Source: an uncultured Candidatus Saccharibacteria bacterium
GTDB lineage: Bacteria > Patescibacteriota > Saccharimonadia > Saccharimonadales > Saccharimonadaceae
DNA length: 29,712 nt
Direction: 5' to 3'
NCBI GenBank assembly: GCA_938017655.1
Contig: CALIJO010000034.1
Span: 1 to 29,712, forward strand
The position numbers and the translations under genes were made by a program. The notes under the pieces were generated by a model. The model was not told the DNA's origin. It ran no database searches and saw only the letters and a list, made by a program, of their open reading frames with translations. Below, piece after piece: positions 15,282 through 21,915 of the stretch (position 1 is its first letter; every line of letters starts with the position of its first letter).

Positions 15282-16016
15282 ATGACATCAAAATCTTCAT
15301 TTTCAAGTAAAATTGTCAAATCGCTAAAATCCGGTTCAGATCTCCTTTATCTTCCAATCTTAGCTATTGTCACTTTCTATGCCGCGCAATTTATCGTAGG
15401 TATACCGATGCTAATCATTCTTGGCTCCGAGACCCTGAAAACCCCGCTCATCGCCACCATCTTCTCCGTCTTGGTTTATGTTTTAAGTTTTATTTTTCTC
15501 CTCTTCACTTTTAAGCACATAAAACCCCTTAAGACTCCCGTCACCCGTAATGAGCTTGGCTTAAATAATTTAGTCACCTTCTCCGATATTGGGCTCGCGC
15601 TCGCCGGCTTCTTCGGCTATCTCGCTTTTTCTGCCATTCTTACCGCACTTTTTTCTATTTTTCCATGGTTTAATCTCACCGAAACCCAACCTTTGCTTTA
15701 CTCCACCTTGATTTCACCATCTGGTAAAATTCTAGCGGCTCTCGCCCTAGTAGTAGTCGGACCGATTCTTGAAGAGGTTATCTATCGCGGGCTTATCTAC
15801 GGCAAACTTCGTAAAAAACATTCGTTGGTCACCTCAATCTTAATCGTTTCTATTCTCTTCGGCTTTCTCCACGGACAATGGAATGTCGGAGTGGACGTCT
15901 TCGCGCTCAGCGTAGTCGCCTGTCTAATGCGCGAAACTACGGGTACGATTTATGCCGGAATTATTTTACATATCCTCAAAAACGCCATTGCCTTTTACAT
16001 GTTATTTATTGTCTAG
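15282..16016 (+). CDS. CPBP-family intramembrane glutamic/metallo-endopeptidase
   Basis: This 244-aa membrane protein has about seven or eight helices and the Rce1/CPBP (ABI) motifs: EEVIYRGLIYGK with the diagnostic EExxxR, then FGFLHGQWNVG with the second-motif His, and GIILHILKNAIAF with the third-motif His and Asn. Relatives include CAAX prenyl proteases and bacteriocin-immunity proteins. The substrate is unknown. It is coupled to the site-2 protease gene by a one-base gap, so two intramembrane proteases are made from one message. Confidence 0.9.
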   Translation: MTSKSSFSSKIVKSLKSGSDLLYLPILAIVTFYAAQFIVGIPMLIILGSETLKTPLIATIFSVLVYVLSFIFLLFTFKHIKPLKTPVTRNELGLNNLVTFSDIGLALAGFFGYLAFSAILTALFSIFPWFNLTETQPLLYSTLISPSGKILAALALVVVGPILEEVIYRGLIYGKLRKKHSLVTSILIVSILFGFLHGQWNVGVDVFALSVVACLMRETTGTIYAGIILHILKNAIAFYMLFIV

Positions 16017-16043
16017 CACTAGCCTAGATTAAGTAAATATGAT

Positions 16044-16072
16044 AAAAAAGAGGCCGCCCGGCCTCATTTTTT
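16044..16072 (+). terminator. bidirectional terminator between the CPBP and greA genes
   Basis: GAGGCC (16050-16055) pairs with GGCCTC (16060-16065) across a GCCC loop, flanked by six A on the left and six T on the right. Read from either side it resembles an intrinsic terminator, fitting the convergent genes. Confidence 0.88.
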
Positions 16073-16085
16073 AGTCTATCCAACT

Positions 16086-16532
16086 TTAAGCAACTTCGAG
16101 AATTTCACCCTTGTTGCCATTTGGTAGGGTATATTCGTCACCCTCTTTTTTACCAATTAAAGCTTTACCAATTGGTGAAATATCTGAAATACGACCATTT
16201 AATGGATCAGCTTCTACGGCACCCACGATTGAATAAGTATATTCTTTACCAAGCATCTTGATTTTTACCGTCGAACCTACCGCGATTTTACCACTCTTCG
16301 CCACCTTGATGATCTCGGCATTTTTCAAGATATCTTGAATCTCCAAAATACGACCCTCAACCTGACGTTGCTCAGCACGCGCATCCGAATACTCCTGATT
16401 TTCTTTTAGATCACCAAAAGAACGGGCGGTAGCCAAACGGTCTGCAACCGCTGGACGCATTTTAATCAGACTTTTCAACTCATTCTCAAGATTTTGCTTA
16501 CCATCTTGAGTTAAACTTACTGTTTTTTTCAT
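16086..16532 (-). CDS. greA: transcript cleavage factor GreA
   Basis: This 148-aa factor rescues backtracked RNA polymerase by stimulating RNA cleavage. The N-terminal coiled-coil contains the tip segment FGDLKENQEYSDARAEQ with the acidic Asp and Glu needed for cleavage. The C-terminal FKBP-like domain has VGSTVKI and ends ISPIGKALIGKKEGDEYTLPNG. I chose the ATG at 16532 (MKKTVSLTQDGK), which gives the usual N-terminus. Longer in-frame starts at 16586 and 16574 lie at or upstream of the transcription start predicted from the promoter at 16578-16606. It is monocistronic and divergent from proS. Confidence 0.94.
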   Translation of the reverse strand: MKKTVSLTQDGKQNLENELKSLIKMRPAVADRLATARSFGDLKENQEYSDARAEQRQVEGRILEIQDILKNAEIIKVAKSGKIAVGSTVKIKMLGKEYTYSIVGAVEADPLNGRISDISPIGKALIGKKEGDEYTLPNGNKGEILEVA

Positions 16533-16577
16533 AGGAATAAAAAATACAATCTTTCTTTTAATATAATTCTTCATTAA

Positions 16578-16606
16578 AAAATACACGAAGCCCCAAAAAA
16601 TGTCAA
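16578..16606 (-). promoter_or_regulatory. promoter of greA
   Basis: On the minus strand a perfect TTGACA (16606-16601) is followed after 17 bases by TATTTT (16583-16578). The predicted start near 16571 gives a leader of about 39 bases and decides the greA start codon. Confidence 0.72.
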
Positions 16607-16632
16607 CTTATCTCTGTTATTTCTATTTTTTG

Positions 16633-16641
16633 TGATACAAT
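16633..16641 (+). promoter_or_regulatory. extended -10 promoter of proS
   Basis: TGATACAAT (core 16636-16641) has the TGn extension. Transcription near 16648 leaves a leader of about 29 bases carrying AGGAAAGG as ribosome site before the ATG at 16677. No clear -35 box is present. Confidence 0.6.
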
Positions 16642-16676
16642 TAGAACATTATTATTTATAACAGGAAAGGTGAAGG

Positions 16677-17906
16677 ATGAAGTTAAGTCAATCATTTATC
16701 AAGACCTTCCGTGAAGTAGGAAAAGAAGAAACCAGCCGTAACGCTGAACTTCTCATCCGCGCTGGCTATATTTACAAGGAAATGGCCGGTGTTTATGATT
16801 TCTTACCACTCGGATTGATCACATTAAACAAAATTCAAGACATCATCCGTGACGAACTCGATGCGATCGGTTGTCAGGAGATGCAAATGACTGCGCTTCA
16901 GAACCCCGAATCCTGGGTCAAAACTGATCGCTGGCGTGATGATATCATCGATGTTTGGTTCAAAACCAAACTTAATGCCGGCGGCGAATTGGGTCTCGCT
17001 CCTACTCACGAAGAACCACTCACCAATTTAATGACCAAATACATTTCTTCTTACAAGGATCTCCCAGTCTACGTCTACCAATTCCAGACCAAGTTCCGAA
17101 ACGAGCTTCGTGCCAAATCTGGTATTTTACGTACTCGCGAATTCCTTATGAAAGACCTCTATAGCTTCTCGACCGACAAAGAGTCTCACGAGAAGTTCTA
17201 TCACGAAGTCGAAGAGGCCTATAAACGCATTTATGCCCGTCTCGGTCTTGGCGATTGTACCTACGAAACTTACGCTTCTGGTGGTGCTTTCTCTAAGTAT
17301 AGTCACGAATTCCAGACCATTACCCCAGTCGGCGAAGATATCATCTACTTTAATGATGATAAATCCATCGTCTTGAACGAAGAAGTTGTAGTTGATGAAG
17401 TCTTAAACGACCTCGGCGTTAAAAAGGAAGACCTTCATTCTACCGCCGCCGCCGAAGTTGGTAATATCTTTACTCTCAGCTACAAATTCTCTGATCCAAT
17501 CGGCCTCAAATACGACGATAGGGATGGCGAAAAGAAGACCGTCTTCATGGGTAGCTATGGTATCGGTGTTTCTCGCGTTATGGGCGTAATTGCTGAAAAA
17601 TTTGCTGATAAAAAAGGTCTGGTCTGGCCAGAAAACATCGCACCTTTCAAGTACTACTTGATCGGTCTTGGCGATGAAGCCGCTAAACTCACCACCGAAC
17701 TTCACGATGCTCACCGTAAAGAAATCTTGCTTGATGATCGCGATATGCGCATCGGTGAAAAACTTACGGATTCTGAACTTCTCGGTATCCCTTACCGCGT
17801 CATAATTTCGGAAAAGACCTTGAAAAATAACCAAGTCGAAATCACCGACCGTAAGACTGGCGAAACCAAGCTTATCGGCCTTGAAGAATTCAAGAATTCA
17901 CTCTAA
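16677..17906 (+). CDS. proS: prolyl-tRNA synthetase, short form without editing insert
   Basis: This 409-aa class II synthetase charges tRNA-Pro. It has a motif 1 region near AGVYDFLPLGL, the LAPTHEEPLTNL loop, motif 2 KFRNELRAKSGILRTREFLMKDLYSF, motif 3 GSYGIGVSRVMG, and a C-terminal anticodon-binding domain ending in KTGETKLIGLEEF. Between motifs 2 and 3 only about 130 residues are found, so the roughly 180-residue INS domain that hydrolyses Ala-tRNA-Pro in most bacterial ProRS is absent. Editing must be done by a free-standing protein or not at all. It has its own promoter and a terminator downstream. Confidence 0.96.
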   Translation: MKLSQSFIKTFREVGKEETSRNAELLIRAGYIYKEMAGVYDFLPLGLITLNKIQDIIRDELDAIGCQEMQMTALQNPESWVKTDRWRDDIIDVWFKTKLNAGGELGLAPTHEEPLTNLMTKYISSYKDLPVYVYQFQTKFRNELRAKSGILRTREFLMKDLYSFSTDKESHEKFYHEVEEAYKRIYARLGLGDCTYETYASGGAFSKYSHEFQTITPVGEDIIYFNDDKSIVLNEEVVVDEVLNDLGVKKEDLHSTAAAEVGNIFTLSYKFSDPIGLKYDDRDGEKKTVFMGSYGIGVSRVMGVIAEKFADKKGLVWPENIAPFKYYLIGLGDEAAKLTTELHDAHRKEILLDDRDMRIGEKLTDSELLGIPYRVIISEKTLKNNQVEITDRKTGETKLIGLEEFKNSL

Positions 17907-17913
17907 AAGTTAA

Positions 17914-17938
17914 ATGCCCCGAATCAGGGGTATTTTTC
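17914..17938 (+). terminator. intrinsic terminator after proS
   Basis: ATGCCCC pairs with GGGGTAT (one G-U pair) around a six-base loop, followed by TTTT and a pyrimidine run. Confidence 0.8.
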
Positions 17939-17947
17939 TCTCTGATG

Positions 17948-17956
17948 TGATAAAAT
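17948..17956 (+). promoter_or_regulatory. extended -10 promoter of frr
   Basis: TGATAAAAT (core 17951-17956) lies 25 bases before the ATG at 17982. The predicted leader of about 19 bases carries AAGGA as ribosome site. It lies just beyond the proS terminator. Confidence 0.6.
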
Positions 17957-17981
17957 ATAGCTAAGTATATAAGGAAAAATT

Positions 17982-18527
17982 ATGTTTGATAACACCGAAT
18001 ATAAAATTGCATTTCAAGCCGTCATCGACCGCTTCCAACAGGAACTTAAGAAAGTTCGCACCGGTCGCGCCCACCCAGACATGCTCTCCAGCATCAAGGT
18101 CGAAGCCTACGGTCAGTACATGCCACTTAATCAAGTAGCTAATGTCACCATTGCTGATGCCACTATGCTATTGATCACCCCATTTGACCCATCTACCATT
18201 GCCGGTATCTCTAATGCAATTCGTGCCGATCAAACCCTCAATCTCAATCCAGCCGATGACGGTCGCGTAATTCGCGTCCCAGTGCCACCACTCACCGAAG
18301 AACGTCGTAAGGAAATTGTCAAAACCACCTCCCAAAAGATCGAAGAAGCTAAGGTCGCGCTCCGTAAAATCCGCGACGACGCTAGAAAAGAACTCAAGTC
18401 TATCGAAGATCTTTCCGAAGATATTAAGAAACGTAGCGAAAAAGAAATTGACGATCTTACCAAAGATTTCAGTGCTAAAATCGACGAACTCTTCAAGGCT
18501 AAAGAAGCCGAAATCATGAAAATCTAA
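17982..18527 (+). CDS. frr: ribosome recycling factor
   Basis: This 181-aa protein splits post-termination ribosomes together with EF-G. It has the tRNA-like two-domain pattern: N-terminal helix with FQQELKKVRTGRAHPDML, the domain II strands near YGQYMPLNQVANVTI, and the long C-terminal helices starting RVPVPPLTEERRKEIVK and continuing KVALRKIRDDARKELK. Length is normal. It is followed 15 bases later by lysS, which lacks a clear ribosome site, suggesting coupled translation. Confidence 0.97.
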   Translation: MFDNTEYKIAFQAVIDRFQQELKKVRTGRAHPDMLSSIKVEAYGQYMPLNQVANVTIADATMLLITPFDPSTIAGISNAIRADQTLNLNPADDGRVIRVPVPPLTEERRKEIVKTTSQKIEEAKVALRKIRDDARKELKSIEDLSEDIKKRSEKEIDDLTKDFSAKIDELFKAKEAEIMKI

Positions 18528-18542
18528 TTAACAAGAAAAATT

Positions 18543-20114
18543 ATGGCTACATTAAACGACTACCGCAACGAACGACTTAAAAAACTTACCACTTTGAAGG
18601 AGATGGGGATTAATCCATATCCATCCCACTCTGATCGCAACACCAAGATTTCTGAAATTTTGGATAATTTTGCAAAACTTGATGGCAAGCAGGTCGTTAT
18701 TACTGGTCGCATTGTTGCCATTCGCAGCTTTGGCAAGCTTGCCTTCGTTAAAATTCGTGATTATTTTGGTGAACTTCAACTTTTCATGAAACAAGACGAA
18801 ACTCCAGAAGGTTTTATTGGCACCAAACAGCTCAAACTGCTCGATACTGGTGACTTTATCGAAGCCGAAGGTCTCGTCGGTAAGTCTCAAACCGGTGAAA
18901 TTTCACTCTTCACAAATTACGTCAAGCTTCTCACCAAAACCCTTCGTCCGATGCCGGGTCGCGATGGTTTTACCAATAAAGAGGAACGCTATCGTCGTCG
19001 TTATGTCGACATGAATGTTAACCCCGAGGTTCGTGAGCGCATGGTTCGTCGCAGTAAATTCTGGCAAGCTACCCGTGATTTCATGAATATGCACGGTTTT
19101 ATCGAAGTGAACACTCCAGTTCTCGAACATACTACCGGTGGCGCCGATGCTACGCCTTTTGTCACTCATATGGATGCCCTAGGTGAAGATTTTTACCTTC
19201 GTATTTCTCAAGAATTACCGTTAAAGCGTCTGCTCGGTGCTGGTTTTGAAAAAGTTTACGATATTGGGCCTCGTTTCCGCAATGAAGGCGTCGACGACGA
19301 ACATCTACCAGAGCATATTGCCTTTGAATCTTATGCCGCTTATGAAGATTATCAAGATGGTATGGATTTTTATGAAGAAATGATTAAATATGTCGCCGAA
19401 AAAACTTGGGGCACCCTCAAATTCCAAGTCAATGGCTTCGATATTGACCTTTCGAATAAATGGCCACGCATCAAATACGCCGACCTGATTCGTGAAGAAT
19501 TTGATATCGACGTTTTCAATCCAGATCGCGCCAAAATCACTGCAATCCTCAAGTCTCACGGCGTCGAGGTGACTGCGGCGCAGGCTGATTCCCGCCTTAT
19601 TGATAACCTTTGGAAGTTGATTCGCAAAAAATCTGGTGGACCATTCTGGTTAATTGAAGAGCCTCTTTCACTCTCCCCACTCGCCAAAATTTCCCCTGAA
19701 AATCCTCTAGTCACCGAACGTTTTCACCCTATTATTGCTGGTACCGAAATGGGTAACGGCTACTCTGAGTTAAACGACCCACTCGACCAACTCGCACGCT
19801 TCGAAGAACAACAAGCTATGCGTGATGGTGGCGACAGTGAAGCTCAAATGCTTGATCAAGATTTTGTCGAAATGCTCGAGTACGGTATGCCACCAGCCTG
19901 TGGTTGGGGTAACTCCGAGCGTAATTTCTGGTTACTTGAAGGCGTCTCCGGCCGCGAGGCCGTCCCATTCCCAATCATCAAGCGCCGCGCTAATTCTGAA
20001 AATACTTCTGAAGAATCATCCGAATGCGAAGAATCAAAGACCTCCGAAGATTCCGCTATTTCCAAAGATTCAGCCATCTCCGAAGATTCCTCCGAATCTT
20101 CCACTTACGCATAA
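18543..20114 (+). CDS. lysS: lysyl-tRNA synthetase (class II) with acidic Ser/Glu tail
   Basis: This 523-aa enzyme charges tRNA-Lys. An N-terminal OB-fold anticodon domain (KQVVITGRIVAIRSFGKLAFVKIRD) is followed by a class II core with NTPVLEHTTGGADATPFVTH, motif 2 VYDIGPRFRNEGVDDEHLPE, and AGTEMGNGYSELNDP. Motif 3 is atypical: GWGNSERNFWLLEG stands where LysRS usually has GLGIGIDR, although the key Arg remains. After FPIIKRR the protein carries about 40 extra residues rich in Ser, Glu and Asp (about residues 484-523), including a repeated DSAIS unit. Class II LysRS normally ends just after motif 3. The core is secure; the tail has no known function. Confidence 0.93.
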   Translation: MATLNDYRNERLKKLTTLKEMGINPYPSHSDRNTKISEILDNFAKLDGKQVVITGRIVAIRSFGKLAFVKIRDYFGELQLFMKQDETPEGFIGTKQLKLLDTGDFIEAEGLVGKSQTGEISLFTNYVKLLTKTLRPMPGRDGFTNKEERYRRRYVDMNVNPEVRERMVRRSKFWQATRDFMNMHGFIEVNTPVLEHTTGGADATPFVTHMDALGEDFYLRISQELPLKRLLGAGFEKVYDIGPRFRNEGVDDEHLPEHIAFESYAAYEDYQDGMDFYEEMIKYVAEKTWGTLKFQVNGFDIDLSNKWPRIKYADLIREEFDIDVFNPDRAKITAILKSHGVEVTAAQADSRLIDNLWKLIRKKSGGPFWLIEEPLSLSPLAKISPENPLVTERFHPIIAGTEMGNGYSELNDPLDQLARFEEQQAMRDGGDSEAQMLDQDFVEMLEYGMPPACGWGNSERNFWLLEGVSGREAVPFPIIKRRANSENTSEESSECEESKTSEDSAISKDSAISEDSSESSTYA

Positions 20115-20163
20115 TTCAGAACTCAAAATCGTTAACTAAAATTATTAAAGAAAAGAGGTAAAA

Positions 20164-21408
20164 ATGTTGGACATTAATTTCATCCGCAACAACAAAGAGC
20201 TCGTCGAACATTCCATCAAAGAAAAAATATACAAGAACGTTAATCTTGATGAAATTCTCGCTCTGGATGACCAAAGAAAAGTTCTCCTTCAGCAAGTTGA
20301 AGCCCTTCGTAAAGAACGCAATGACAATACCACCAAAATGAAAAATGGCAAACCTAGCGACGAGCTAATCGCCAAAGGTAAGGAAATCAAAGAAAAACTT
20401 AGCGCCCTCGAAGCCGATCTTTCTAATTTTGAAAAAGAACTAAATACCAAGCTTAAGACCGTCCCTAACGTGATTTTTGACGATGTGCCACTTGGTGACG
20501 AATCGGCCAACGTGGAAGTCAAAAGATGGGGTGAATGCAAAACTACCGGCGTCGATCACCTCGACTACGCCATCTCTCGTGATTGGGTGGATTTCGAACG
20601 TGGCGCCAAGGTTGCTGGTGCAAAATTCTATTATGTCAAAGGTGGTCTAGCCCTGCTCGAAAATGCCCTGATTCAATTCGGCATTAAGAAAATCGTTGAA
20701 CACGGCTTTACTCTCATGGATGTACCTGATTTAGTCAATTCTCGCGTTCTCGAAGGTACTGGCTTTGCCCCACGTAGCTCTGAGCAGAGCGATGAATATT
20801 ACATCGAAGGGGAAGACCTCGCTCTCATCGCGACTGCCGAGATGTCTATCACTGGTTACCACATGGATGAAATTATTGACGAAGATAAGCTCCCACTCTT
20901 CTATGCCGGTCTCTCCGCTTGTTTCCGTAAGGAAGCTGGCGCCTACGGCAAGCACACCCGTGGCCTCTTCCGCGTTCATCAATTTAACAAGCTCGAAATG
21001 TATGCCTTCTGTACTCCAGAACAAAGTAAGGAAATTCACGAAAAACTTCGTGGCATTGAAGAAGAAATCTGGCAAGAAATTGGCATCCCATACCATGTTA
21101 TCAACATCGCTGCCGGCGATCTCGGTGCTCCAGCCGCCAAGAAATACGACATCGAATACTGGTCCCCAGTTGATCAAAAATACCGTGAAATTACCAGCTG
21201 TTCCAACTGTACCGACTTCCAAGCTCGCGGCCTCAATATCCGCGTCCGCCGCAAAGACGGCACCGTCGAAGTGCTTCATACCTTGAATGGCACCGCCATC
21301 TCTCTTGCTCGCACCATGGTTGCCGTACTTGAGAACTTCGCCGAAGAGGGTGGTAAGCTTCGCGTCCCTGAAGTCTTGCAACCGTACCTCGGCACCGACA
21401 TGTTATAA
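20164..21408 (+). CDS. serS: seryl-tRNA synthetase
   Basis: This 414-aa class II synthetase charges tRNA-Ser. It starts with the long antiparallel coiled-coil that grips the tRNA variable arm (about residues 25-105, rich in Lys and Glu). The catalytic core follows with the TAEMSITGYH loop, motif 2 FRKEAGAYGKHTRGLFRVHQF and motif 3 LNGTAISLARTMVAVLENF. Length is normal. An AAGAGGT ribosome site precedes the ATG. It lies 49 bases after lysS; a TAAAAT at 20137-20142 might be a weak promoter, but I could not support a -35 box. Confidence 0.97.
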   Translation: MLDINFIRNNKELVEHSIKEKIYKNVNLDEILALDDQRKVLLQQVEALRKERNDNTTKMKNGKPSDELIAKGKEIKEKLSALEADLSNFEKELNTKLKTVPNVIFDDVPLGDESANVEVKRWGECKTTGVDHLDYAISRDWVDFERGAKVAGAKFYYVKGGLALLENALIQFGIKKIVEHGFTLMDVPDLVNSRVLEGTGFAPRSSEQSDEYYIEGEDLALIATAEMSITGYHMDEIIDEDKLPLFYAGLSACFRKEAGAYGKHTRGLFRVHQFNKLEMYAFCTPEQSKEIHEKLRGIEEEIWQEIGIPYHVINIAAGDLGAPAAKKYDIEYWSPVDQKYREITSCSNCTDFQARGLNIRVRRKDGTVEVLHTLNGTAISLARTMVAVLENFAEEGGKLRVPEVLQPYLGTDML

Positions 21409-21409
21409 T
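21401..21409 (+). promoter_or_regulatory. extended -10 promoter of hpf inside the serS stop region
   Basis: TGTTATAAT has a consensus -10 (21404-21409) with the TGn extension, and overlaps the serS stop codon. Transcription near 21416 would start at or just before the AAGGAG ribosome site (about 21416-21421) of hpf, giving a leader of about 11 bases. Confidence 0.55.
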
Positions 21410-21426
21410 AGCCATAAGGAGAAATT

Positions 21427-21795
21427 ATGATCGAAAAAATTGAAATTAGTGGTAGCAACTACAAAATCGAAGATAGTTTTCACAAATACGCTGTCAAACG
21501 CATTGGTAAACTCGATAAATATTTGCCACACGGTAGCAAAAAAGACATCGTTGCTAAAATTGTCGTCACCGAAGTAGGTCGCTCTCACGGTAATAAATAC
21601 GAAATTTCCGCCGCCATGGAAATTCCAGGTGGTAAAGTTATCGCCGCTAAAGATGAGTGCTCTAATATTTTCGCCGGTATCGACATCATCGAAGCTAAAT
21701 TAATGGGCCAAATTCGTCGCTACAAAATTGAGAGTACTCCACACCTTCGTCGTGGCGTCTTCTCCCGCATTTTTGGCAAAAAATCTAATTCCTAA
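21427..21795 (+). CDS. hpf: ribosome hibernation-promoting factor, short HPF/RaiA type
   Basis: This 122-aa protein binds the decoding centre of idle 30S subunits and blocks translation in starvation. It has the beta-alpha-beta-beta-beta-alpha pattern: IEISGSNYKIEDSFHKYAVKRIGKLDKYLP, a VAKIVVTE strand, KYEISAAMEIPGGKVIAAKDEC, and the second helix NIFAGIDIIEAKLMGQIRRYK. It lacks the C-terminal dimerisation domain of long HPF, but has a short basic tail (RGVFSRIFGKKS). It has a -10 box of its own in addition to possible readthrough from serS, and a strong terminator follows. Confidence 0.9.
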   Translation: MIEKIEISGSNYKIEDSFHKYAVKRIGKLDKYLPHGSKKDIVAKIVVTEVGRSHGNKYEISAAMEIPGGKVIAAKDECSNIFAGIDIIEAKLMGQIRRYKIESTPHLRRGVFSRIFGKKSNS

Positions 21796-21829
21796 TTTTA
21801 GGCTGAAAATCCCGGACTAAAACTTAATT

Positions 21830-21864
21830 AAAAATACATGTTCTCTTAAAAACATGTATTTTTT
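21830..21864 (+). terminator. intrinsic terminator after hpf
   Basis: A 13-base-pair perfect inverted repeat (21830-21842 with 21851-21863) has an eight-base loop and ends in a T run. Confidence 0.9.
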
Positions 21865-21865
21865 A

Positions 21866-21885
21866 TGATAAAATATCCCTATAAT
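21866..21885 (+). promoter_or_regulatory. promoter region of secA with two candidate -10 boxes
   Basis: An extended -10 TGATAAAAT (core 21869-21874) and a perfect TATAAT (21880-21885) lie 41 and 30 bases before the secA ATG at 21916. Either gives a leader of about 24-35 bases including GGAGG at 21899-21903. Both lie just after the hpf terminator. Confidence 0.5.
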
Positions 21886-21915
21886 ATTATTCCGATTTGG
21901 AGGTTTCGACTGTTT

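Noticed and set aside
16533..16586. Longer greA N-terminus
   Set aside because: The TTGACA/TATTTT promoter predicts transcription starting near 16571, downstream of the extra start codons, and the added residues are not typical of GreA.
20115..20163. Separate promoter for serS (TAAAAT at 20137-20142)
   Set aside because: Only a poor -35 match at 16-base spacing and no TGn element; serS could simply be cotranscribed with lysS.
16533..20163. T-box or other riboswitch upstream of proS, lysS or serS
   Set aside because: Leaders are under about 50 bases and contain no T-box sequence or antiterminator structure.
20731..21381. 216-aa minus-strand ORF within serS, and similar long antisense ORFs at 8624-9292 and 12618-13100
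   Set aside because: Their sequences resemble no protein and lie wholly inside confident genes; low TAA/TAG density on the antisense frame explains them.
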